Part shown: positions 35,029 through 44,055 of the stretch, piece after piece
How positions within the stretch are numbered: position 1 is the stretch's first letter
Layout: every line of letters starts with the position of its first letter
Assembly: GCA_050290785.1 (NCBI GenBank)
Contig: JBNKIR010000011.1
Location: 19,896 to 83,895 of the forward strand
Direction of reading: 5' to 3'
Length of the DNA: 64,000 bases
Source of the DNA: JAAGZL01 sp050290785
GTDB lineage: Bacteria > Pseudomonadota > Gammaproteobacteria > Chromatiales > Chromatiaceae
Program-made: the position numbers and the translations under genes
The notes under the pieces: model-generated
Databases searched by the model: none
The model's input: only the letters and a program-made list of their open reading frames with translations
Told to the model about the DNA's origin: nothing

Positions 35029-36693
35029 ATGAAAAAAAGATCTGGGAATAAAGGGGCATCTTCAACTCGAGCTCCTATGTTGATGACTGTTGGTGCAATA
35101 GTCATGCTGATCTTGGCGGTGGTGGTTTCTGTTCATTCGTCAAATTCAGATGCCATTGATGATGCAAACCAGCTTCGTGCCGCTGAACTCCGTGTGCTTT
35201 CAGAACGAATAGCGAAAAATGCATTGACCTCCATAGCCGGAGGTGAAGGCGCATTTGCCCAATTGAAAAGTGCGCAGAGCACCTTTGATAAATACATTAA
35301 GGAACTGCAAGGCGCTACCAGCGGCCAGGTTAGTGATAAATTGGCCAAGGTCGAGGCTGAGTGGAAGAAGCTGAGACAGAATGCCGCAGATGTTTTGTCG
35401 AACGAGAAGGCAATCATGGCCATGCATGTCTCTGTCGAGTCTAGCGGCGATCTGCCGGCAAAACTCCAGACCATCTCCATGGAAGTCGTGACCAATTCGA
35501 ATAATGTAAGTGCTGCAGCGAAAGATCTACTGGACGCTTACATCGAGTATCCAGCGCGTTTTTCGTTATTGGGTATCCAGGCCGGGGCGGGCATGGCTAT
35601 TTTCTTTATCATGCTGGCGGTACTGCTGCTGATGTTGCGCAGACATAACTTGGCCATGGGTAAAAGGGATGTCGAGGACCTGCTGAAAGTACAAAACGAG
35701 AAGAGCCAGGAGGCCATCTTGACCCTGCTGGATGAGATGGGAGATCTGGCGGATGGTGACCTTACCGTATCTGCGACAGTTACCGAAGACGTAACCGGCG
35801 CTATCGCTGACTCTATTAACTACACCATTGAGGCCCTGCGTAACGTGGTTATCTCTATTAACCAGACCTCGGAAAGGGTAGCTGCTTCAGCCCAGGAGAC
35901 ACGTGCCACCGCCATGCATCTGGCAGAGGCATCTGAACACCAGGCGGATCAGATCACATCCGCCAGTGGAGCCATCAAGAAGATGGCCGAAACTATCGAC
36001 CAGATGTCCAGTGACGCTAATGAATCAGCTGAGGTTGCTCAGCACTCGGTGGAGATAGCAAGTAAGGGCGCGGATACTGTGCGCCGCACCATCCTCGGCA
36101 TGGATAACATCAGAGAGCAGATCCAGGAGACATCCAAGCGAATCAAGCGTCTCGGTGAAAGTTCCCAGGAGATCGGTGACATCGTTGAGATCATCGACGA
36201 CATTGCCGACCAAACCAACATTCTTGCCTTGAACGCCGCCATGCAGGCGGCCATGGCCGGTGAAGCGGGTCGTGGTTTTGCGGTGGTTGCGGACGAGGTG
36301 CAACGACTCGCAGAACGTTCCAGTAACGCCACCAAGCAGATTGAGGCGCTGGTTAAGACCATTCAGGCGGATACGAGTGAAGCGGTTAGTTCTATGGAAT
36401 CCACCACGAAAGAGGTGGTGGCCGGTGCAAAACTCGCAGAGGATGCCGGTGATGCCTTGATGGAGATTGAGAACGTATCTACCCACATCGCCGAGGTTAC
36501 GCAGAAGATTGCAAGTTCAGCCCAACAGCAGACTTCTAGTGCAACCAAGATTGATGAGACCATGAGCGTTATTCAGGAAATTACTACACAGACACTGGAT
36601 GGAACCAACCAGACGGCAACATCCATCGGAATGCTTGCCGGTTTGGCCGATGAGCTTAGAGAGTCTGTTGCCGGATTCCGTCTACCTGAATAA
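35029..36693 (+). CDS. pilJ: Methyl-accepting chemotaxis protein PilJ
   Basis: A 554-residue receptor of the pilus chemosensory system. TM1 is about 17-36, TM2 about 181-203; between them about 140 periplasmic residues could make one PilJ-type helical bundle, half of what the Pseudomonas protein (682 residues, two bundles) has. A HAMP-like region follows (to about 275) and then the signalling coiled coil with hairpin tip DQTNILALNAAMQAAMAGEA and GRGFAVVADEVQRLAERS. The tip reads MQAAMAGE where canonical chemoreceptors have IEAARAGE, a feature of PilJ-type receptors. Confidence 0.95.
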   Translation: MKKRSGNKGASSTRAPMLMTVGAIVMLILAVVVSVHSSNSDAIDDANQLRAAELRVLSERIAKNALTSIAGGEGAFAQLKSAQSTFDKYIKELQGATSGQVSDKLAKVEAEWKKLRQNAADVLSNEKAIMAMHVSVESSGDLPAKLQTISMEVVTNSNNVSAAAKDLLDAYIEYPARFSLLGIQAGAGMAIFFIMLAVLLLMLRRHNLAMGKRDVEDLLKVQNEKSQEAILTLLDEMGDLADGDLTVSATVTEDVTGAIADSINYTIEALRNVVISINQTSERVAASAQETRATAMHLAEASEHQADQITSASGAIKKMAETIDQMSSDANESAEVAQHSVEIASKGADTVRRTILGMDNIREQIQETSKRIKRLGESSQEIGDIVEIIDDIADQTNILALNAAMQAAMAGEAGRGFAVVADEVQRLAERSSNATKQIEALVKTIQADTSEAVSSMESTTKEVVAGAKLAEDAGDALMEIENVSTHIAEVTQKIASSAQQQTSSATKIDETMSVIQEITTQTLDGTNQTATSIGMLAGLADELRESVAGFRLPE

Positions 36694-36759
36694 TCAGGTC
36701 AATCGAATGAACGGTGCCACTGGGAACTACCTTCCAAAGGTAACTATGGCGAGTCAGGT

Positions 36760-39700
36760 ATGAGCGAAACTCAAGACCACAGCAAAATAAAGTGGATCAA
36801 GGGCGAACTGGATCAGGTCGTCCTGCAGGCCCGTAATGCGCTTGAGGGATACACGGAAGGTTCCGGAAATCTTGATCTTATGCAGACGTGTGGGAAACTG
36901 CTGCATCAGGTCAAAGGCACTTTGCAGATATTGGAACTGTTTGGTGCGACCATGTTGGCCGACGAGATGGAGAAGGTCGCGAATGCCATCGCTGAGGGTG
37001 ACATAGAGCAGAATTACGAGCAGCCCGCTGCGGCTGCCCTCATGCAAGGTCTGGTTCAGCTGCCAGATTATCTGGAGAAGCTGCAGGATGGGGCGCTGGA
37101 TCATCCCGCAATCATCCTGCCACTGATAAATGACCTGCGCCTGGTTCGTGGCGCAAACATTCTTTCCGAGGCTGAGTTGGCCGCTCCTGAGTTGGAGCAG
37201 AAGCTTGCGCGCCTGGAGCAGAAAGTGGAAGAGGGCAGCAGCAGACTTCCACGCGTGGCAAAAAAACTGCGCCACAAATATCATCTATGCCTGCTGAAGT
37301 GGTTCTACAACACGGATCCTGTGACAGGCATAGAGGGGCTTAGGGTTATCCTGGAAAGGCTGCAGGATGTATCCGGCACCGGGCAGGTACGCAGTCTGTT
37401 CCAGGTGGCAAGAGCCGCATTGGCTGCCCCTTTAGAGAATCTTGAATCCCCCAACACTTCGGTCAAATTGCTATTTGGAAAGGTCGATCGTGAGTTAAAG
37501 AGAATAATCAAGGATGGAGAACGCTCAGTAGCCGAGACTCCCACTGTAAGCACCATGCGTGATCTGCTCTATCACGTTGCCCACATAAAGCAGGATGACG
37601 ATCTGGTCAAATCGGTAAAAAAGGAATTTGATCTTGATAGTCTGGCCATAAGTCAGCAGTTGGTAGAGCAAGGCCGTGAGAGTCTTGCATTGCCAAGCAG
37701 CGAGTTGATGGAGACATTGAAGGAGGCTATCAGCTCTGAGTTGGCAGAGATCAAAGATGTATTGGATCTTTTTATTCGAACAAAAAATAGCGATTCCGGT
37801 CAGCTTCAGCCTCTAGAGCAACCTATGCGTAAGGTTGCCGATACCCTCGATCTCATCGGACACAGGGATTTGTGTCAGCGCATGAAAAAACAGGCGGACA
37901 AGATTAGGGATATAGCAATATCCGGTGCTGTCACCCAGGAATCTGATCTGCTGGAGATTGCCGGTGATATCGTATTTGTTGAGGCATCTCTTGAAAATCT
38001 GGCCAGTTTTGTAAAGACCCAAATAATAGAAAACACCCAGATACTGGATAGCAGCAGAAAGGACGCTGCTGAGAAAAAGCCGTTAACAGAAGAGGAGCTT
38101 CTGCCGGATGGTGAGTTTGAACGACTCACAGATTCGGTTGTGCGAGAGGCCAGTGTTGATATGGCCAAGATCAAGGATGCCATTCTCGTTTACATAAAAG
38201 AGCCGAAAAAATCCCAGGTATTGGAAAAGGTCCCGCAGCATTTTCATGCCATCGCAGGTGCGTTTGAAATGCTCAAGATGTTTGATATATCCGGATTGCT
38301 GCGCGCCACTGCCGGATATGTTTCAAACGAGCTGATCGCACATAAGACTATCCCCGACATGCAGCGCCTGAACGCCTTCGCAGACGCAATCACCAGTATT
38401 GAATATTTCATGGAGACCATTGCGGATGGTCGCGGCATACAAAATGAGATACTGGATGTGGCACGGGAAGCCCTTGTGCGTCTGGGTACAGAGAGCGATT
38501 CAGTGGATGAGGATTTCTATGCAAGCGCCATAGGAGAAGAGACCATTCCTGGATTGATCCATGAAGATGATATGGATCCCTCGTCAAAAAAACAGGAAGG
38601 CTCGTCTGCTGCCTCTCATGAAGAGGTGCGTTTTGCCGAAGAGCACGATGTCAAGGTACTGCAGGAGCATGTGCCATCTGCGGATAAGCCCAGCCTGGAC
38701 GAGATAGATCCGGAAATCCTGGAGATCTTTATCGAAGAGGCCAGGGAAGAGCTGGAGGTGATACGGGAATACATGACCAGATGGCTGGGTGATGTTGAAA
38801 ATACAGATGCATTGATCACCTTTCGCAGATCGTTTCATACCCTCAAGGGCAGCGGGAGGCTGGTGGGTGCCAAGGTCATCGGTGAATTTGCCTGGGCAAT
38901 AGAGAACATGCTTAATAGGGTCATTGATCATACATTGCCGATTTCTGGCGATATCACTGACCTGCTAAGGGAGACCCTGGATGTCCTTCCGGTTCTCATA
39001 GATTATCAGGCCAGGGGGCTTACTCCAGAGGTGGATGTAGAACCCCTGATTGAGCGGGCCAGCAACCTGGCTACTCCAGACTATTCTGCCGCCCCCACCT
39101 CAGGTACTGTGGTTGATCTGGAGATCGTAGAGCTTGAGCCTGTTGCAGATGAGGAAGACGAGCTAGAGGTCGACACTGGGGTTGCGGAATCGGATGCTGG
39201 TGAAGATGATGCCGCGGCAGATTCTGAGGTTGAGACAAAATCCTATGCGCATGAGGAAGCAGAGAGCAGTGAGGCAATTACCCTGGATCCAACGCTGCTT
39301 GAGATATTTTCCTCAGAGTCGCGTACACACATAGATACCATTAACTCGTTCCTGAAAAATTGCAAAGAGATGGGCAGCGTATGCAGCCTGGATAAAGAGG
39401 TATCGAGGGCCTTTCATACACTGCATGGCAGTGCGCACATGGCTGGCGTGGATCCAATCGCAGAAGTAAGTGCCGCGCTGGAGAGCTTTGTTAACGAGCT
39501 TCTGGATCAAGATAGAGCGGCTGATGGTGTGCTGTTGGATCTGATCGAGAGAGCGGATGGTCAATTCGAAACCATACTCCAGGCCATAAACGTTCCTGGA
39601 GCGCAGATCCCTGATTGGCGTGGTCTGGTTGAAGATATCGAGTCGGCACATGATCTCATAATTCCGGGTGATGAGGATGAGGACGATTCAGATGATTCTG

Positions 39701-42700
39701 CTGAAGTGCCTTCCATTGAGTTGGATTCAACCCAAGATGAGTTTGAGGATGTCCTTGAAGAGAGTATAGAGCTTCTACCGCACGAAGATGGGTTGCAGGT
39801 GGAAGAAGAAGGGCAGGCGCCGGAGATTGAGGCCGGTCTGGAGCTTGAGGTCGAACATGAAGAGCTGGAGCAGAATCTGGAGATTGGCGCAGCAGGACCA
39901 GATCAGTCGGAGATCATCGGGCATGATATAGAGCTCAAGCCAGAGTCAGACGCTGAGCTGCAGGAACCTGAGCAGGATGCGGCGCCAGAACCAGAACCAC
40001 AGCGGCTGCAGCCTGTCGCCCCCATGGCTGGCAATAGCGTGGATGCTGAGATTGATATTGATTCCATGGAGGATGATCTCCTCTCAATCTTTATCGAAGA
40101 GTCGGTAGAGTTGATGGACGATATTGATCATGCGCTTATTCAGTGGAATGCTGAGCCGGCCAATATGCATGCGGTACAAGAGCTGCAAAGAAGTCTACAT
40201 ACACTTAAGGGTGGTGCCAGGCTTGCTGGCGTGAAAGAGATAGGTGATTTAAGTCATGCCTTCGAGTCACTTATTGCAGGGATCGAGCGCGGTAACGTAG
40301 CCAACAGCAGTGAGTTGCGAGATCTGGCCCAGAGCGTCTCTGATGTGTTGGTAACTCAAATTGAAGAGGTGGGCGCAAAGGGAGAGGTGCATCCTGCGGA
40401 GGATATGCTCGCTGAGATCAAGGAGTTTATATCAGGAGAGTCTGCCAAACCGGATGAGTCAGGAGAGGATGATAGAGAGGAGGACCTGCCTGAGATAGAG
40501 GTGGCAGAGGAGCTGGAGGAACCGGAGGAAGCAGAGGAACCGGAGGAAGCAGAGGAACCGGAGGAAGCAGAGGAAGCAGAGGAAGCAGAGGAAGCAGAGG
40601 AAGCAGAGGAAGCAGAGGAAGCAGAGGAAGCAGGGGAAGCAGAGGAAGCAGAGGAAGCAGAGACAGATATGTCTGCGGAGGGAGCCCAATACGAGATCGA
40701 GTCGCAAGATATAGAAGAAGCTCATGAAATTGATGAGGAGCCAGAGCCAGAGCCAGAGGAAGTGGCTGAGTCGAGCGATCAAAAGGACGATGTCAGTCAG
40801 GTCATAAAGTTTCCCGAGCAGAGGGAAGCACCTGAGCAACAGGATAATGGCCAGGTCCAGGCCGAAGAGGTGGATCTGGTAAGACCGGTGCGTCGTTCCG
40901 GTCGAGAGTATCTGCGTGTAAATCCGGATGTAATGGACAAGCTGGTAAATAATGCCGGTGAGGTCAGCATCTTTCGCTCACGCCTGGAGCAGCAAAGCGG
41001 TGCGATGGGTTACAGCATCGAGGAGATGAGACATACAGTAGATCGTCTGCGTGAACAGTTGCGTAAGCTGGATATGGAGACAGAGGCACAGATCCTGTTC
41101 CGTTATGAACGAGACAAGGAAGAGGGTAAGTTGGATGAAGAGGAGTTCGACCCACTGGAACTCGATCGATTCTCTACCCTGCAGCAGCTTTCCAGAGGTC
41201 TGATGGAAACAGTGGGAGACCTTAGCAACATCAATAAGATCCTGGAAACAGAACAGAAAGATACAGAAACTCTGTTGCTGCAACAATCCAGGATTACCAC
41301 CGATCTGCAGGATGGGCTCATGCGTACCCGCATGGTCTCATTCAACCAGTTGGTTCCGCGTCTGCAACGTATAGTTCGACAAACCTGTCGTCCGCTGGAA
41401 AAACAGGCGGAGCTTGCGATCAAGGGTGCGGAGATGGAGTTGGATCGCAGTATCCTGGATAGGATGACCGCGCCACTGGAGCATCTGCTGAGAAATGCAG
41501 TTTCGCACGGTATAGAAGATCCGAAGAAACGTAAGAAAAAGAACAAACCTGAAACCGGTTCCATCACAATTGAACTTACCCGTGATGGCAATGATGTGGT
41601 TATGACTATCTCCGATGATGGCAAGGGATTGGATTTTAAGGCGATCAAGGAGCGTGCCGAGAAGAGAGGTCTGCTGGTCGACGGTGCAAGCGCAAGTGAA
41701 GACGATCTCACCCAGTTTATCCTGGAGCATGGATTCAGCACGGCCGAATCGATCAACCAGATATCTGGGCGCGGTGTGGGACTGGATGTTGTGGTCAGTG
41801 AGATCAAACAACTTGGCGGAACCATGGAGATCAGTTCTGAGCCTGGTGCAGGTACCAGATTCATCATCTACCTGCCTTTGACCCTGGCCATTACAGACGC
41901 CCTCTTACTGAGGGTTGGTGGCGAGATATATGCTGCCCCATATACGAATGTTGATTCTGTGGTGAGAATCAATAGAGATGAGTTGACCGCTCTATATGAG
42001 GATGGCAAAGGGGTATACACCTTTGGCGATCATGAGTACTCCATAAAGTATCTTGGTGCTCTGCTGGGTACCGGCATGCCAAATCTGGCGGATCAGAAAA
42101 AACGTATACCCATACTGCTTGTGCGCGCGGGCAAACACCGTGTGGCCATGCATGTGGATGATGTGATCGGTCATCGCCAGATCGTGGTCAAGTCCGTAGG
42201 GCCGCAGCTAAGTACCATCAGGTGGATAACCGGTGGCACTATCCTGGGCGATGGTCGTGTGGCGCTGATTTTGGATGTTAATGCGCTGGTGCGTAAGGAT
42301 GCGGCGCTGACGGTAGAGGCGGAAGAACCTGTACAGATCGTTCCAGAGGTCTCCGGTGGCAAGATAAAGATCATGGTTGTGGATGACTCCATCACCGTGC
42401 GCAAGGTAACCGGCAGATTGCTGGAGCGTCATGGTATGGCCGTGGAAACAGCGAAAGATGGTGTCGAGGCGCTTGCCATGCTGCAGGACTACCATCCTGA
42501 TGTAATGCTGCTGGATATTGAAATGCCGCGTATGGATGGTTTTGAAGTCGCCAGGAACATGCGTAGTTCTGAACAAATGAACGACATACCGATCATCATT
42601 ATCACCTCGCGTACCGGTGAGAAGCACCGTACGCTGGCAATGGAGCTCGGAGTCAAGCGCTATCTCGGTAAACCATATCAAGAGTCTGATCTGATCGATA

Positions 42701-42735
42701 CGATCCAGGAAGTATTAGAAGAGAGTAAGCAATGA
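36760..42735 (+). CDS. chpA: Hybrid chemosensory histidine kinase ChpA (PilL)
   Basis: A 1991-residue CheA-type kinase. Five HPt-like modules are visible by their histidines: His49 (LLHQVKG), His496 (HAIAG), and the better matched His693 (FHTLKGSGRL), His886 (FHTLHGSAHM) and His1147 (LHTLKGGARL). After long acidic linkers, including a 9-bp-repeat tract at residues about 1249-1301, come the dimerisation helices (from about 1384), the ATPase with N box HLLRNAVSHGIEDP (Asn1579), G1 SDDGKGLDF (1618 on) and G2 GRGVGLDVV (1670 on), a CheW domain (about 1700-1860), and a C-terminal receiver with Asp1919. Pseudomonas ChpA is longer (2472 residues, eight phosphotransfer-like domains). It overlaps chpC by 4 bases. 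Confidence 0.96.
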   Translation: MSETQDHSKIKWIKGELDQVVLQARNALEGYTEGSGNLDLMQTCGKLLHQVKGTLQILELFGATMLADEMEKVANAIAEGDIEQNYEQPAAAALMQGLVQLPDYLEKLQDGALDHPAIILPLINDLRLVRGANILSEAELAAPELEQKLARLEQKVEEGSSRLPRVAKKLRHKYHLCLLKWFYNTDPVTGIEGLRVILERLQDVSGTGQVRSLFQVARAALAAPLENLESPNTSVKLLFGKVDRELKRIIKDGERSVAETPTVSTMRDLLYHVAHIKQDDDLVKSVKKEFDLDSLAISQQLVEQGRESLALPSSELMETLKEAISSELAEIKDVLDLFIRTKNSDSGQLQPLEQPMRKVADTLDLIGHRDLCQRMKKQADKIRDIAISGAVTQESDLLEIAGDIVFVEASLENLASFVKTQIIENTQILDSSRKDAAEKKPLTEEELLPDGEFERLTDSVVREASVDMAKIKDAILVYIKEPKKSQVLEKVPQHFHAIAGAFEMLKMFDISGLLRATAGYVSNELIAHKTIPDMQRLNAFADAITSIEYFMETIADGRGIQNEILDVAREALVRLGTESDSVDEDFYASAIGEETIPGLIHEDDMDPSSKKQEGSSAASHEEVRFAEEHDVKVLQEHVPSADKPSLDEIDPEILEIFIEEAREELEVIREYMTRWLGDVENTDALITFRRSFHTLKGSGRLVGAKVIGEFAWAIENMLNRVIDHTLPISGDITDLLRETLDVLPVLIDYQARGLTPEVDVEPLIERASNLATPDYSAAPTSGTVVDLEIVELEPVADEEDELEVDTGVAESDAGEDDAAADSEVETKSYAHEEAESSEAITLDPTLLEIFSSESRTHIDTINSFLKNCKEMGSVCSLDKEVSRAFHTLHGSAHMAGVDPIAEVSAALESFVNELLDQDRAADGVLLDLIERADGQFETILQAINVPGAQIPDWRGLVEDIESAHDLIIPGDEDEDDSDDSAEVPSIELDSTQDEFEDVLEESIELLPHEDGLQVEEEGQAPEIEAGLELEVEHEELEQNLEIGAAGPDQSEIIGHDIELKPESDAELQEPEQDAAPEPEPQRLQPVAPMAGNSVDAEIDIDSMEDDLLSIFIEESVELMDDIDHALIQWNAEPANMHAVQELQRSLHTLKGGARLAGVKEIGDLSHAFESLIAGIERGNVANSSELRDLAQSVSDVLVTQIEEVGAKGEVHPAEDMLAEIKEFISGESAKPDESGEDDREEDLPEIEVAEELEEPEEAEEPEEAEEPEEAEEAEEAEEAEEAEEAEEAEEAGEAEEAEEAETDMSAEGAQYEIESQDIEEAHEIDEEPEPEPEEVAESSDQKDDVSQVIKFPEQREAPEQQDNGQVQAEEVDLVRPVRRSGREYLRVNPDVMDKLVNNAGEVSIFRSRLEQQSGAMGYSIEEMRHTVDRLREQLRKLDMETEAQILFRYERDKEEGKLDEEEFDPLELDRFSTLQQLSRGLMETVGDLSNINKILETEQKDTETLLLQQSRITTDLQDGLMRTRMVSFNQLVPRLQRIVRQTCRPLEKQAELAIKGAEMELDRSILDRMTAPLEHLLRNAVSHGIEDPKKRKKKNKPETGSITIELTRDGNDVVMTISDDGKGLDFKAIKERAEKRGLLVDGASASEDDLTQFILEHGFSTAESINQISGRGVGLDVVVSEIKQLGGTMEISSEPGAGTRFIIYLPLTLAITDALLLRVGGEIYAAPYTNVDSVVRINRDELTALYEDGKGVYTFGDHEYSIKYLGALLGTGMPNLADQKKRIPILLVRAGKHRVAMHVDDVIGHRQIVVKSVGPQLSTIRWITGGTILGDGRVALILDVNALVRKDAALTVEAEEPVQIVPEVSGGKIKIMVVDDSITVRKVTGRLLERHGMAVETAKDGVEALAMLQDYHPDVMLLDIEMPRMDGFEVARNMRSSEQMNDIPIIIITSRTGEKHRTLAMELGVKRYLGKPYQESDLIDTIQEVLEESKQ
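40507..40663 (+). repeat. 9-bp tandem repeat tract inside chpA
   Basis: An uninterrupted coding microsatellite: units of GAGGAAGCA (Glu-Glu-Ala) with three units carrying CCG (Pro) at the last codon in the first half and one GGGGAAGCA variant near the end; the first unit ends in CTG (Leu). About 17 units lie in frame, so gain or loss of units changes only linker length between the last HPt domain and the kinase core. Such perfect repeats are prone to slippage and may differ between strains. Confidence 0.9.
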
Positions 42736-43202
42736 GCAAAGATGCTGGCACTGGTATTGAGATTCGTGGTGTGTTGCTTCCTCTGCATGAGGCCCAGTTG
42801 TTGTTGCCCAACGCCTCCGTTTCCGAGGTGGTTGGGTTGGATGAGTTGAGGGAAGTGCCTGATATGCCAAACTGGTTCCTGGGGATACAGCTGTGGCGTG
42901 GCCAGGAGATACCGGTGATCTCCTTTGAGGAGCTGGTCGAGGTGCCCTCAATTGAGCCTGGCACGCGCTCCCGGGTGGCGGTCTGTAACACGCTGGGGGG
43001 TAATCCAAGACGTCCCTTCATAGGTCTGTTGCTGACATCCATGCCGCGTCTGGTACGGATCACTGAAGATGTGGTGGCGCCTCAGGGTAATGAGCAGGAG
43101 CTGGGTGAGGCGGTAAAACGCCAAGTCGTAATCAACGGTGAGAATGCCTGGATACCTGATATGAACTCCGTAGAGTGGGTTGTGCAGGAGGCTATGTCCT
43201 GA
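42732..43202 (+). CDS. chpC: CheW-like protein ChpC
   Basis: A 156-residue CheW-domain protein that follows chpA with a 4-base overlap. LLPNASVSEVVGLDELREVP and WFLGIQLWRGQEIPVISFEE are the usual CheW strands and loop. In Pseudomonas ChpC is a second coupling protein in the Chp system and is preceded by chpB; here chpB is missing. It converges on rsmE with a 9-base gap and no evident terminator. Confidence 0.92.
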   Translation: MSKDAGTGIEIRGVLLPLHEAQLLLPNASVSEVVGLDELREVPDMPNWFLGIQLWRGQEIPVISFEELVEVPSIEPGTRSRVAVCNTLGGNPRRPFIGLLLTSMPRLVRITEDVVAPQGNEQELGEAVKRQVVINGENAWIPDMNSVEWVVQEAMS

Positions 43203-43211
43203 GTCGAATCC

Positions 43212-43943
43212 TTAGCGGTAATCTCCCCAAAGCGTTTGTATGGAGGCGATGGCCGCAAGTGGCGCCGTCTCTGTCCGTAGTATCCTTGGCCCAATAGATA
43301 TACCTCTGAATCCGTGTGCCTCGGCGGCACCCAGCTCGGCGTCACTCAGCCCCCCTTCAGGTCCGACCAGGATACTGATCCTGGCTGCAGGTTGTTCCAA
43401 CGAGCCGATGCCTGTTTCCGCCCTCGGATCAAGTACCAGACAGGTACCCTCCTGTGGCGTATCAAACCATTTATCTATCGCCATGCCTTGGTTTAGTACA
43501 GGTATTCTGCATCTGCCCGACTGCTCACAGGCCGATATCATCACCCTGCGCCAGTGTTGTTCACGTTTCTGCAGCCTTTCCCCTTTAAGATTTACCACAC
43601 CATATGTTGAGAATAGAGGCGTTATCTCGGTGACCCCCATCTCAACCGCTTTCTGGATAGCGAAGTCCATTCGCTCGCCCTTGGAAACGGCGATGCAGAG
43701 GTGGATCTGCAGTTGGCTCTCTTTCTCCGGCCCTGAGCAGGATGTTACTGTGATAGATGCGTTCTTCTTTGATACCGATGCAATCGTTGCCGGGTAGTTA
43801 TAACCGTTGCCATTAAATAGTATCAAATCAGCACCGGCGCGCAGACGCAGGACCTGGATCAGGTGGCGGGAGGCGTCCGGTTCCAGGATTATCTCTTGCC
43901 CTGGTCCCAGGGGCTGCTCTGTATAGATACGTGGTACACGCAT
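43212..43943 (-). CDS. rsmE: 16S rRNA m3U1498 methyltransferase RsmE
   Basis: A 243-residue SPOUT methyltransferase that methylates N3 of U1498 in 16S rRNA. The N-terminal PUA-like domain (1-70, MRVPRIYTEQPLGPGQEIIL) is followed by the knotted SAM-binding region with ISILVGPEGGLSDAELGAAE and ISIGPRILRTETAPLAAIAS. It is single, divergent from the phosphofructokinase gene, and convergent with chpC. Confidence 0.96.
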   Translation of the reverse strand: MRVPRIYTEQPLGPGQEIILEPDASRHLIQVLRLRAGADLILFNGNGYNYPATIASVSKKNASITVTSCSGPEKESQLQIHLCIAVSKGERMDFAIQKAVEMGVTEITPLFSTYGVVNLKGERLQKREQHWRRVMISACEQSGRCRIPVLNQGMAIDKWFDTPQEGTCLVLDPRAETGIGSLEQPAARISILVGPEGGLSDAELGAAEAHGFRGISIGPRILRTETAPLAAIASIQTLWGDYR

Positions 43944-44055
43944 GGATAGGTTATCTCGGCGAAATGGCTTCTCAATAATGGAATGATGTGATCTATGCTA
44001 TTAATATGAGGCACAGCTCCTAAGTAACAAACAGATATTATTACAGGAACGGTAA

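Noticed and set aside
40507..40663. Repeat array considered as a CRISPR or DNA-binding repeat
   Set aside because: Units are 9 bp, contiguous, without spacers and in frame within chpA.
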